This document shows positions 1 through 11,822 of a DNA stretch of 64,000 nt, piece by piece. The position numbers were made by a program, and so were the translations under genes. Origin of the DNA: Xestospongia bergquistia (Eukaryota; Porifera; Demospongiae; Haplosclerida; Petrosiidae). How positions within the stretch are numbered: position 1 is the first letter of the stretch; each line of letters opens with the position of its first letter. Below the pieces are notes generated by a model. That model did not search any database. It was given only the letters and a program-made list of their open reading frames with translations, and had not been told where the DNA came from. The stretch covers positions 1,126,501-1,190,500 of the forward strand of contig OZ014425.1 of assembly GCA_963965975.1 (NCBI GenBank), in the 5' to 3' direction.

Positions 1-391
1 TATGTAGTCATCTTGCTAAAACATTGACTGGTACAGAATCAAGACTCCTCAATAGCCAAGATGAAGCAAGGTCAGTGAAAGATCCTGTAATTAAGTTGAT
101 AGGTACAAAGAATCTGGAAGACATGTTCTATTCAGATCATCGTAGTTATAGAGTATATTATACACTGATATTGTAGTAACTATATATCTTAGGGTATTAC
201 GTCAGCAACTTCAACAAGCTATGACAGTATCAACACCACTGCCCACTGATCTTCGATCTCTCTCCTCTAATCACCCGCACACACTCTCTCTTCCATCTCC
301 ACTTCTTAAACAAAGAGATGGACAGCGAAAAAGTCCTGAAAGGTCTCAGACATATCAACCAAAGAGTCCCTTAACTAAAAATAAACTATGA
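1..391 (+). CDS. 3' end of an unidentified coiled-coil-like gene (partial)
   Basis: Two exons are visible. The first is 1-70, cut by the window edge, and the last is 193-391, ending in TGA at 389-391. The intron 71-192 has GTCAGT and TAG borders, and the phase matches: AG plus G gives an Arg codon. The encoded tail begins CSHLAKTLTGTESRLL and continues through a short Gln-rich helix (VLRQQLQQAM). It ends in a Ser/Pro/Lys-rich, probably disordered stretch (KSPERSQTYQPKSPLTKNKL). I do not recognise the family from this fragment. A possible polyadenylation signal AATAAA lies at about 501-506. The reading frame and splice phase are clear; the function is unknown. Confidence 0.6.
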
Positions 392-994
392 AAGAGAAGT
401 GCTCACAATGAATACATTTATATATTGTAGTTTTAAATAAGTCAGCTTAATATAATGAGTAATTTAACAGATGTACTGGCTATTGTGCTATTATGTAAAT
501 AATAAAGCAGTACATTATAAAATAAATACATTGGTCAATAAAGGAATCCAACAACTGGCTTCACAACAGATTAGATCTTGAAAAAAATCAGAATAACTTG
601 ACCATTAGTGGCAGACATTAATGCAGTTGGTATCATACAGTAAGTTACTGGTGTTAGGAAATAACAAAGTATATAGTACAAAAAGAAACAAATTATAAAA
701 GATTGCCAGTAAGGAAAATAAAATGCCAGTTATAGTAATGAGAATATTTGCAAATACTTAACATTTTGTCTGGGAGATAATTAAGTCTATAGGTCTGGGT
801 AGATGTGTCCAAGTCTTTAGTGTATTAGACAACATACAGCAGTACATCTAGAGTCTCAAAAAACTATGTGGCAACATCATATGAAGGTAGTACTATAATA
901 ATTGTTGCCCACACTATTTCCAAAAAGAAAAGAGATATGAATTAAATATAATGTACTTGGGAAGTCTTTGGACTTGACAAAATGATCTGCACAA
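392..994. other. Intergenic, probably the 3' UTR of the upstream gene
   Basis: No open frame with exon-like borders is visible on either strand. The sequence is AT-rich, with an AATAAA near 501. Nothing else is supported. Confidence 0.4.
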
Positions 995-1920
995 TGAGTT
1001 CTTGATTCAACACTGATACTGTAAAGATAATGTTAAAAACTTACCTTACACTGGAGTTCTTTATTCACTGTTAACATTGTAAAGACATTGTTAAAACTTA
1101 CTTTACACTGGAGTTCTTGATTCAATGTTAACACTGTAAAAACATTGTTAAAAACTTACTTTACACTGGAGTTCTTGATTCAATGCTGCCACTGTAAAGA
1201 CATAGTTAAAAACTTACACTGGAGTTCTTGATTCAATGTTAACACTGTAAAGACATTGTTAAAAACTTACTTTACACTGGAGTTCTTGATTCAATGCTGA
1301 CACTGTAAAGACATAGTTAAAAACTTACACTGGAGTTCTTGATTCAATGTTAACACCGTAAAGGCATTGTTAAAAACTTATTTTACACTGGAGTTCTTGG
1401 TTCAATGCTGATGCTGTAAAGACATTGTTAAAAACTTACTTTACACTGGAGTTCTTGATTCAATGTTAACACTGTAAAAACATTGTTAAAAACTTACTTT
1501 ACACTGGAGTTCTTGATTCAATGTTAACACTGTAAAAACATTGTTAAAACTTACTTTACATTGGAGTTCTTGATTCAATGTTAACACTGTAAAAAAATTG
1601 TTAAAAACTTACTTTACACTGGAGTTCTTGATTCAATGCTGACACTGTAAAGACATTGTTAAAAACTTACTTTATACTTGAGTTCTTGATTCAATGTTAA
1701 CACTGTAAAGACATTGTTAAAAACTTACTTTACACTGGATTTCTTGATTCAATGTTAACACTGTAAAGACATTAAAATCTTACTTTATACTTGAGTTCTT
1801 GATTCAATGTTAACACTGTAAAGACATTGTTAAAAACTTACTGTATATTAGAGTTCTTGTTTCAACATCAATAATGTAAAAAATTTTAAAAAAACTTACT
1901 GTCTTGACTCAACACTGTAA
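995..1920. repeat. 58-bp minisatellite, about 16 copies
   Basis: A unit of about 58 bp is repeated head to tail. It contains GAGTTCTTGATTCAATG, then TTAACACTGTAAAGACATTG and TTAAAAACTTACTTTACACTG. Some copies are shortened to about 50 bp by losing ACTTT. The copies at both edges are more diverged than those in the middle. GTAAAG and CTTTAC inside each unit are complementary, so single-stranded units could fold. There is no coding potential. Confidence 0.9.
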
Positions 1921-2353
1921 AGATAGTGGTAAATCGTTGGTTGTATCGTATCATATTAACTTACTTCTCTAACTAACCTGTTTCCATTGATAATGACTAG
2001 CAAATAAAAAACAAGGCCCGAAGATTGAAATTTAAAAGTAAGCTCATTAAATGTTACAGGCTATTATAGACCTTTAATTGTTTAAAGCTGTCGTAGGTAA
2101 AATGTATGCTCAATTTGAATGCTTGATTGAAGCTGTCTTTGAAAAACTGTATCTGACTCAAAAAATATCTTCCTTGTTCACAATTAGAACAAACAAAATG
2201 AAAAAGAAAAAAGCTCATAACATCAAACTGTCTTTAAGAAACAAAATCATGCTCAATTCAAAAGCTGTATAGAAGGAAATTCCACTAAATTTAAATAACG
2301 TTATACGTTCACATTTGCTGATGCAATGTCGCCATAGGAAAGAAGTTATCTTT

Positions 2354-2660
2354 CAGAAGCTGTCGTTAATGCTTAATTTTAGAAGCTGTCTTTAATGCTC
2401 GATTTCGGAAGCTGTCTTTAATGCCCGATTTCGGAAGCTGTCTTTAATGCCTGATTTCGGAAGCTGTCTTTAATGCCTGATTTCGGAAGCTGTCTTTAAT
2501 ACCCGATTTCGGAAGCTGTCTTTAATGCCTGATTTCGGAAGCTGTCTTTAATGCCTGATTTTGGAAGCTGTCTTTAATGCCTGATTTTGGAAGCTGTCTT
2601 AATGTCTGATTTCAGATACTTTCTTTAATGCTTGTTTTTTAGAAGCTGTCTTTTAAAACT
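2354..2660. repeat. 26-27-bp minisatellite (GGAAGCTGTCTTTAATGCCTG type)
   Basis: About 11-12 head-to-tail copies are present, built from GAAGCTGTCTTTAATGCC followed by TGATTTCG. The central copies are nearly identical and the ends decay. Isolated AGCTGTC words at about 2085, 2130 and 2262 suggest an older, degenerate extension of the array upstream. Confidence 0.88.
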
Positions 2661-2820
2661 GTCTTTAAAGCCTGTTTCTTTGGATTTCCTTGAAGCTGAT
2701 GCCAACGTACCAAATAATTGTTATATGAAACAGATTAGAAGACTGTAAACTTGCTTGAAGAAGGTCTCGAAACTAAGGCAGCAGTTTGCAATGATAGCAA
2801 TACATATAAATATAGAACAA

Positions 2821-2862
2821 TAGAAGCTAGTCCTCTTGTGCACTTAGGTACACTAGCTTCTA
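2821..2862. repeat. Perfect 11-bp inverted repeat (hairpin)
   Basis: TAGAAGCTAGT at 2821-2831 is the exact reverse complement of ACTAGCTTCTA at 2852-2862, with a 20-nt loop between. There is no U-run, so it does not look like a terminator. Confidence 0.5.
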
Positions 2863-3079
2863 CAATACATTATATATTAGGACTTCCATCTCCTTATAAT
2901 GAACTGTAATAGTGCTTAGTTCTGTTATAGAATGTAGTAGTACAGTTAGTTGTCACATAGCGTACAGTTACTAAACAAAAAGACAAGGTAACTCACAATT
3001 TTGAAGGAAGACAAGCAAGACAAGACAAGACAAGCAACAACAACAAAATAAAATAAATGATACAGAGGTGAATGTGGAC

Positions 3080-3345
3080 ATAATACACCCAGTAAAAGCT
3101 GGGGAAAAACTAGACCCAGTAAAAGCTGGGGAAAACTTAGGTAACCCAGAAAAAGCTGGGTAAAAGTAGATGGACCACAAAAAACTAGTCTACATACTCA
3201 AAATGTATCAATTATCTAGACCTAAGAAAACTAGGAGCACATGATACCTTGTCGATCATGCACTCCTATTAAAAACTAGATGACCCAGTCTATAAAAACT
3301 AAGTGGTGGCCCAATCTACAAAAACTAGATGGCCCAGATACCGTC
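3080..3345. repeat. Short degenerate tandem repeats
   Basis: Near 3088-3160 a unit of about 25 bp containing ACCCAGTAAAAGCTGGGG recurs three times. From about 3240 to 3340 a related unit built on AAAAACTAGATGGCCCA recurs. CCCAG and CTGGG inside the first unit are complementary. An ORF over this stretch on the minus strand is a repeat artefact. Confidence 0.6.
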
Positions 3346-5287
3346 AGGGTCAAAGCCAAGCTGTGGGCCAGAAATGATTCTCTACCGAAGCGAACACACA
3401 GTGATAACCTAACTAAGCACAAACAAATCCCTTAGATACAGCGGTGTATCAACAAATGGACTTGTAACAGAACATAGGGAGATGGTCTATATTGTCATGT
3501 GCCGTTAGCATGCAAGTCTTCACTTTAGTCCATCATATGTATGTTGTCCATCATGCAACTACCCAATACATGAGACAGTGTACATTACATACATGAACAG
3601 ACTTACAGATTACCATAATATTCAACAATATAACATCCCTCAATAAAGAAAGTCAAGAACAAAAAATCCTCTGTAGAATACATCATTCAGTGATATCCAT
3701 ACCAAGAGACAGAGATAAGTGACACAATATCTTGTGATAGAATTGTCATTATCCTATAAAGAAGAAAATAAAATAAACTATTGAAAAAAAAAGTGCATCT
3801 GTTATGTGTCAAGGAGTAAAAAGGAGACCTATGCATAGAGCTGTCTTAAAAAGTTGACTATGTAATATTAGTAGGGAAATGACTTATAGATATAGCTGAC
3901 TAAAGGTTTCCTTAACAAATGTACAGGCTGTATGATATCAGAGAAAATGGCAATAAGATACCAAGTGACTAGATATTATTTATAACAATAGGTAGAGCTG
4001 TACATTTAGGCTCCTTTAAATATATTCAACATGAATCAATAGGCTCTATAGCTAAATATGACATATTATAATAAGAGTCACTTACATCATCATCTTTTCT
4101 CAAGTTAACACTTGTTCCAAATATCTGGCAGCAATATTAGTTAGGTTGAATAAAGTAACAGTTCTTCTGGAATCCAACTTAAGGAATACACGCCAATTAT
4201 TCTTGCTGTCTGTCCTCTATGGATTTCGCAGCATCTCAATTAGTGAAACACAACTGAATGCAACTTGCAGTTTTTATACCATATTTTTCCCGGGTTAATA
4301 CTGAGCATGCGCAGTGAGAACATAACCTGAATGACTGGACTGAAAAACTGGACTTACCAGTATTTCGTTTATTTTTTAGTAACAATGATACATTGATAAG
4401 CACAATGTATGATGTTATCAGAAATCAAGCAATTTGATTGGTCAGTAAAATGTGAACCTGCCAGTTATAAAAATTATAAATTTCTATGAACAGTTAGAAA
4501 CAGTTTCTGGTACAACCCTCCCTCCTCGGACATTTAATATTTCTTTGTTTTCAATACAGAAATGAGTAACACAGAAAACCTGTTGCTGTCATTGGAGGTG
4601 GGTTGGTTGGTTCTTTACAAACTCTCTTCTTGACTAATTGAGAATTCCATGTGGAATTATATGAACCATGACAAGATACACAAAAATCTAATCTAGGACA
4701 AGGACAAAGTATCAATTTAGCTCTAAGTCATCAAGGGAGGGATGCTTTGAAAACAATAAGGTGTGAAAATGAGGTTGTGGACATGTCTATTCCAATGTAC
4801 AGACGTATGACACATTCTCTCAATAGTAAAATGTCTCCATAACTATAACAGCATTAAAGGTGAGGTTTTTCTTTCCATTGATCATCAATAATTAAATGAG
4901 CATATTTTGGGCAAAGCAAACACACATCAAATGTTAAAGTTTATTTTGAACACAAGATGGTTCATGCTAACCTCAAAGATCAGATGTGAGAAAGGTTTGC
5001 ACTATCTATCAATCTTACTGTCCACTCTTGTATTCACAAAGGCTAAGCTAATAAGGATTTTTGGAAACTTGCTACTTGTGGTAATTTGACTATCCTAACT
5101 GGACTTGAATCAACCAGTGCTAGCTTTAGAGAAAAAATTCTTTACTTTAAAATGTAGTATTTTCATGCACACAATTCAATTCTTATTAAAACCAACAAAT
5201 TATTTTATTGACAAACTTTACATTTTTATATTTGCCATGAATAAAAATTGTACATTTACACAGCCTGAACTAAACAAAATAGTCATT
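3346..5287. other. Gene-poor intergenic stretch
   Basis: No convincing exons are visible on either strand. A palindromic GCATGCGC followed by AGTGAG at about 4305-4315 resembles the NRF-1-type element seen near other promoters in this window. I cannot attach it to a gene. Confidence 0.4.
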
Positions 5288-6305
5288 TTATAATTGGATA
5301 TATGCCACACCAGTCTCGTTGTGACCTGATGTTGTCATCTGAAACTGACCAAACATCATCACCATTCCATTGTAACCAGTACAATCATATATATATTCTG
5401 GTAAGACTCTTATTGCTTTAGGAGGTAATGGTATCCTTTTCTCTTGTTTGAGTTTCAGACTAGGCCACTCATAGAAAAAGACAGACTCAGCATTATTGCT
5501 CTTCAATACAGCCACATCATAAGGAGGTAAGTCTGCAGGCTGTGACATCCAAAGATATTCACCAGCATGACCAGTAGCATCAGAAAAGTTCCTATAAAAA
5601 CTCATATCAACATGTTTGTCATTAGAAGCAACTAAAACATAACCATTATCAAGAAAGATATGAGAACCTTTGTACGAGTACCATGCATGAGTACCATATG
5701 ATGGCAAAAGTGATGGACCAGCTGTCCTATCACCTTATCAAAGATCAAACAGTTACCACTGTCATTCACAGTATATCTATGCATTGTTTGCACACCATCT
5801 ATAATGTATACACAATTCATGGCTATATCTGTATAGCCTCTACTGCCACTTGGTAGTGGTGGGGTCAAACATGTTTTATGCAATTTTGTAGTAAGGTTCA
5901 TACATGGAATGTCTTTTATCTGATCAACATTAGATGGTATGACACATGCAAGATCTTCTATGAAGAACAGACTCAATGCCTTGACTATCGGAAAAGAATG
6001 TGTTGTCAATTGACCAGAATCCAGAATTGTCATGGCATCAGAGTGAACTACAACAACACGATTACCTACTACAGGAATACCCACCAGTTCAGCTGGTAGT
6101 GGTAGCTTATATTCTGTCATATATATATATCTTCACTCACAGCATAAAATGCCATTGTCATTTTATCAGAAGTAATAGCTGCTACAATTCCAGATTCGCA
6201 ACTAAAAGTGTAGGTAGGATAGTATTTATTTTTGAAGAGAAACACTCCATTAGGTTGGCAAAGAGCCAATTGAAATACACAAAACAATAGAAACGAAGCA
6301 GCCAT
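5288..6305 (-). CDS. Putative secreted protein, reading frame broken twice (pseudogene or sequence error)
   Basis: The ATG at 6305 opens a clear signal peptide (MAASFLLFCVFQLALC, probably cleaved before QPNG). The coding signal continues to a stop at 5288 in three successive frames without splice sites. The first break is in a TA run at about 6117-6130; one more TA unit would restore the frame. The second is near 5710-5720, a single-base shift close to DKVIGQL. Roughly 335 residues rich in beta-type hydrophobic stretches follow the signal peptide, with several Cys and possible N-glycosylation sites. I do not recognise a family; a beta-propeller-like extracellular fold is a guess. It lies 145 bp downstream of the V-ATPase gene on the same strand. 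It could be a recent pseudogene, an allele with indels, or assembly errors. Confidence 0.5.
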
Positions 6306-6449
6306 GCAGACGCAGAGCCACTCCCACTCATAGACATGTTAACCCTTTGGAAACACTATTTTTGCAATAGACCTACACTAGTATAACTAACAAAATAATT
6401 ATCAATTAACTTTACACACAAGAAAGTTTTATTAATCAATCAAGAAGAA

Positions 6450-9400
6450 TTAATCCTCTTCACCAGCCAAAATGGTCTCAAAAGAAAACGGAGTGAATTT
6501 GTAACCAGCACCTACGTAAAATTTGTTCTGAAACTCCACCCTAGAAGGCAAAACAATAATCAACATTAAAATGAGAGAGTGGTAATCCCTTTCATTTTGT
6601 CATTGATAGACTAACCAGTGCAAACGTAGACCATGAAGGAATGCTGATAGACCCTCCATAACCAGAAGTATACCAATAGTTAACACTATATATAAACAGG
6701 TGATATTAACTACATCTACAAACAAACTAATGCATACCTGCCCAGAAAGCAAAGAGAAAAAACAGCAATATGCCTCCAAGATAATAGTATTCAGCCCCAA
6801 AGTTCAAACCTATTCTCAAAACCATAGTCCAGAGAACTTCAGAAAGCTCTAAAAAGACATATATAATGTTAAATTTACCATCATGACTAGGTACTCTGAT
6901 GTAGTCACTTACCAGCATGTGCAAGACTAAGAGCCCAAAGACGAAGATAAGAGGCAGTGTTAGATATGGTACCCAAACAGTATTCAATAGTGTGAATGGC
7001 TTGATGTACAAAAACCTCTGATGTTTCAAACTATAAACAAACAAGATGATACACACTAAATAAAACAGTTTTTCTCACGTGTTCATCGTCATCTTCTGTT
7101 TTGTGCTTGGGCTGGTCCTCTTCTTCATGGTGTTTGACTTGATCACCTGACTCATCACCTGTATCAGTATCACTGCCTGTTTCAACATGACGAGAGTAAC
7201 CCTACAATTATAGACAATTATCACATTACATGGGACAAGTGTTATATGTACCTCTCTCTTAGCTCTCTTGAATTTTACTAACTTATATATAGGTTTAGTT
7301 AGCAACATCCATGGAATACAGGCAACAGCAACAATTACTAACAATACTTGGAAATATCTCTACAGAAAGTTAACATCTGTCACACACATTAATGAAGAAG
7401 TGGTTCAAACCTGCCCAACAGCAGCTCCAGCACTATCAGAGAATACAGAATATTGATTGTCATCTGCTGCACACGTGATATCATCATATGAACAGGTCAC
7501 TTTCGGTGATTGACCAAATTCTAAGAACATGTTGATAAGTGTTATCAAGAGACTAGGAGCCTAAAGTGAAAGATGGACATAATATAAAATCATGTAATAT
7601 TAATGTGAGATATTAATATGTGTCAGAGTGTGTAACTGTCATCAATACTCAGAAGAGACATGAGTTTCTCTGTCATCAACCACATACACAATCACACAGT
7701 TCATTACCAGTATTAATTAAGAGGAGTTCATTCTTCCTTAATATGAGGCTGTGGTCACTATTAATTAACTCAGTAGTAACATTAATTATAGGTATCATAT
7801 ACTGTTAAAGTCCTATCAATTGATATATTTCTAACTCACTGTAAACACCGGATCATAAACGGTAATCCATTTCGCAAAAATAAGGAACACCAGCCAACCA
7901 AAGATACAAAGCAGAAAGAGAATTTGAGGAATAAACTCACCAACTATACTAATATAATCTTTGAAACGACTAAAGAAAAGAAAGACAAAGATTTACATGA
8001 ACACAACACCAAGTCAGTTCATTTATTGTCTAGCCTTCCTTTTTTGGATATAATTTAGAGCTCAGTGTCAATTAATGACATCATTGTAATGTTTCAGGAG
8101 AACGGAAATCAATGGAACCATCAAAGCTCTTTTACATCATGTGACTTGTATATCATGTCATGTGACTTACATATGATTAAAAACACCCAAAATGACACCA
8201 AACAGCATCTGCATTATTCCCAATATAATAGACATTTTCATTTTATATGAGTTAGTGAATAAAAGTTTGTTCTCAGCAAGCTGCCAGATCTGAAGAAAGA
8301 GAGAATGTTTAATATTTACAAGATTTGAAAACTTCTTTACTGGATCAAGTCCAAAGGGGTAAGGATCTTGGAAAAATTGTGCTTCAGCAGGCATGGTAGT
8401 AACTTCAGAGCTAGCGGTATGAGTGTTGATGACACCAAGATATTCACCATCACTAAAGGTAGAGAAGATAGTGTACATTTATACATGCACACAAAACAAA
8501 AGAAATCTTTATTTACTTATTTAGAGGATAGCAGTCGTGATCTTTAAACCTGAAGCAAAAAGATAAACAATGCACTGTAAGTTATATTTCTTACATGTCA
8601 ATTTCGTAAGTGCTATTAATATAACTAGCATCCCAATGTGATCCAAAAATATTGACAGATTTGGAAAAGACATCGTTGTAAATTAATCCAGTATATATAG
8701 AAAACACACCCATCAGAAATATGACATAACGACCATGAAATATTGTACCAAACATCTACAGAAAAAAAAACAATGTCAACTAAACCACACCCATTTGTTA
8801 ACCTACATCTCCTGTTGCTTTAGAGTTCAACAGACGTTTCTCAAAGATGATCAAAGAGAGAGCAAATAGAGCCATTATCAAACCATGACCAGCATCACCA
8901 AACATTACAGCAAACAAAAATGGAAATGTTATGATGGTATAAAGAGCTAAAGAAATGACAAAAGATTATAGAATATTCAAAAAGTCTTTTCTTCATACCT
9001 GGATTGACTTCTTGGTAAGTGGCAATACCATAAGCATCAACAATGTTTTGGAATCCTTTAGTAAATTTATTAGTTTTGAAATAAGTGGGCGGAGAATCTT
9101 TTGTGTGCATACGATTGAGAATAGAAGGTACAGTCGAACCACTCCGCTCCTAAAATAACACTCAATATAGTCATATGACAGGTCATGTGATTACCGTTCC
9201 TGTAACAAGAGCAGCTTGGATTTGATCCAAATCTTCCACAGGACACCAACACTCTGCAACAAGGCAATGCTGAGCCATATCCAAGTTAAACATATTCATT
9301 GTGTGGTAGATTGACTTCACTTTGGTCACCTAAAAGTGAGATGATGTAGCTCTATTCTTTTAAAATGCTTTACTTTTTGTTGCCAGACGTCTATCTCTTG

Positions 9401-11175
9401 GGCTATCTCTTGGAGTTGAGTAACACTATGATCTTGTGTAGTCCTAAGGACTGCTTCTAGATCCAATATCCTGTTACTTACAGCTGTTGCCATCTCCTGT
9501 CGTTCAGCAGCTGTTTCGGGACATTGATATAAAGTGGCCCGAAACCTAATTAAGGACAATGAGTTAATTAACTATAACAATTAAGGAGCTTACCCTTCAC
9601 AAATTTTTCTGACTCTAGTCCTCAAAGCATCACCTTGGAAGAAAAGGACAAAAACTACCTTAAAAACCATAGCTCCCTAGAGTAGACAATGGAAAGCAAG
9701 TCACACCAACATCGTGTCTTTGTCCTTACTGTAGTAGGATCTTCCAGTGCATCTTGAATAGGTGCTTGACGCATGAAGACATTACCACGACAAGCTCTCC
9801 AGAGGACACGTTCAAAAGCAGCTAAACGTTCCTGAGCAATCACACCAGCAACAAACCTAAAAAGATGTGCACTAAATAGAACAGCAATATCTTGGAATTT
9901 GTCACTTACATGAACTTGGTCTGAGAAGGAACACCAAGTTCTGCTTGTCCTGGGGTCTCTTCTAATAGTCCTGTAGGAGAGGAGGCTAACAAGATGTCAT
10001 ACATTGGTCATCACACACTGTACATTACGTAAGAGTTTATGCTTTACTAGGATATTACTATGTTGTAATGCTGACAACTAACCTCTATCTTCTGCACCAC
10101 TGTCAACTGCTTTGTCAGACTGTTGGCCCGCAATAATAGTACTGTACTGTTCAGCCTATGGAAAGAGAACAAAGTAGAAAGGAATGTTAACTTGATTATA
10201 AAAAAAACCTTCTACCTCTTCAAAGAAGATCTGAGCCTTTGTGAGGATATGTTGAAGTTCTATTAGATCAAGCAGATTACGTTTTAATGTCTCTTTGTTG
10301 CTGTTGATCTCCTTCACTTCAGCTTCTAGGACTTCAAATTTGCTCTAAAACAGAAGACATGAAATGAGTTCATAAATTAAGTTTCTTACTTCTAAATCAA
10401 TTAGTTCATGAGGATCAGGGGCTTCAATATTTCCAGCTGGACGAGGCTCAATGGATGCCTTTTCTAACTCATTCAAGAGGAACCCTAAACAAAAGAGATA
10501 TAGTTGTTAACATTGTGTCAATAGTAATCAGTAATGGATATGGTAGTCAATATCAAATAGTGTTAACATTGTGTCAATAGTAATCAGTGATGGTATGGTA
10601 GTCAATATCAAATAGTGTTAACATTGTATCAATAGTGATCAGTAATAGGTATGCTAGTCAATATCAAAAAGTGAGAACAGAGAAAGACTTGGAGATATTA
10701 TATAGGACAATAGATATAGTGATTGTAAGATATAGTTCACAAGATGTCTGTTAACCATGTACAATACATGTATATATCCACACGTGATGAATTAAAGTTA
10801 TAGGATCAAACTCACTCAATTTTCGGTCCATTTCATCACAGCGACGAACTTCATTGACAAATTTTCTCTGAAAGGCACTGACGTCAGGATTGAGCTATGA
10901 TATAAGAGATACCATTAAATACATATGTAATACTACTCTAGTATTGCACATTAAGTGAAAGTGGTGGGTGGTACAATTAGATTATATTAATATTTGATGA
11001 GATATACATGTACATAAACACCAGTACAGATCAAAAAACAGGTGCTATGCTAACTCACATCCCTAAATTGAACTTTTCCAACTTCTCCTAATTCTCGGAC
11101 ACAAGAATAGGCAGAGTCAGACTGTAGGAACAGTTGAGCTAGGGTCATCTCCTCTGAACGGAATAGGGACCCCAT
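6450..11175 (-). CDS. ATP6V0A: V-type proton ATPase 116 kDa subunit a
   Basis: This is the membrane subunit a of the V0 sector, which forms the proton half-channels of the pump that acidifies endosomes and lysosomes. The ATG at 11175 starts [20 protein letters not shown], the classic family N-terminus. Family blocks follow in order over about 24 short exons: [22 protein letters not shown]; the coiled-coil segment [85 protein letters not shown]; and [18 protein letters not shown] with the essential transmembrane Arg. It ends [19 protein letters not shown] and EED before TAA at 6450-6452. An acidic and His-rich loop ([14 protein letters not shown]) precedes the last membrane segments, as in relatives. 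The promoter is shared divergently with HAT1. Several a-isoforms exist in animals; I cannot say which this matches. Confidence 0.95.
10505..10675. repeat. Three tandem copies of a 56-57-bp unit in a V-ATPase intron
   Basis: The unit GTTAACATTGTGTCAATAGT followed by AATCAGTAATGG and TAGTCAATATCAAATA occurs three times in a row with a few substitutions. It lies between exons 2 and 3 of the V-ATPase gene. Confidence 0.75.
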
Positions 11176-11478
11176 CTTGATTTGGTTTCCTGATAACAGC
11201 TAATGTAGATTGTAGTATAATTTTCTATCGTAATAAGAACAGTTTGAAAGTTAATATTGCAATATTTCTCATAAACTTACCAACAACTATATACTGCTGA
11301 CTTCTGCAGCACGTGAATCATATGACCTTTCTAATAATCCGAAATTTAAAAATAAAATGTCATAAGCACTTGTTCTATTTAATGCCCACCGAGGGCGGGA
11401 AAAGCGCGGGAAAGGAAAAGGTAGACATTTTTCTTTCAGATTTCTTAATTATTTATGTAATTTTGTTATAGGAACGAC
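11176..11478. promoter_or_regulatory. Divergent promoter, V-ATPase a / HAT1
   Basis: About 300 bp separate two opposing start codons. The segment has a GC-richer patch (GAGGGCGGGAAAAGCGCGGG) at about 11391-11410, the kind of GC/E2F-like element found near animal promoters. No clear TATA box was chosen. Confidence 0.45.
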
Positions 11479-11791
11479 ATGTTTAATGGTACAGATGAGC
11501 TTGAAGAGTTTGTATGTTCATCTGGAACAGCTCTGGAATTAAAATTTGGTAAGATGTACTATTTTGTGATCTGTGTTATATGATATAATGTGATATACAG
11601 TACATAGCCAAGATGATTTTTTCAATAATGACTTAGCATTTAAGCCTGTATATACACATCAAGTGTTTGGAGAAAAGTAAGAATGAAAACATAGTTTTTG
11701 GCTAATTTCTATATTTTAATATAGTGAAAAAATTTATGGATACAAGAACCTAAAGATAAAGGTATTAATTAATGTTAGTACTTTCTTCTCC

Positions 11792-11822
<31 letters not shown>

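Noticed and set aside
995..1920. CRISPR array
   Set aside because: The units are continuous without unique spacers, and the genome is eukaryotic.
2971..3180. 69-codon ORF on the minus strand with SGLPKFSPAFTG repeats
   Set aside because: It is the translation of a short tandem repeat, with no start context or neighbouring exons.
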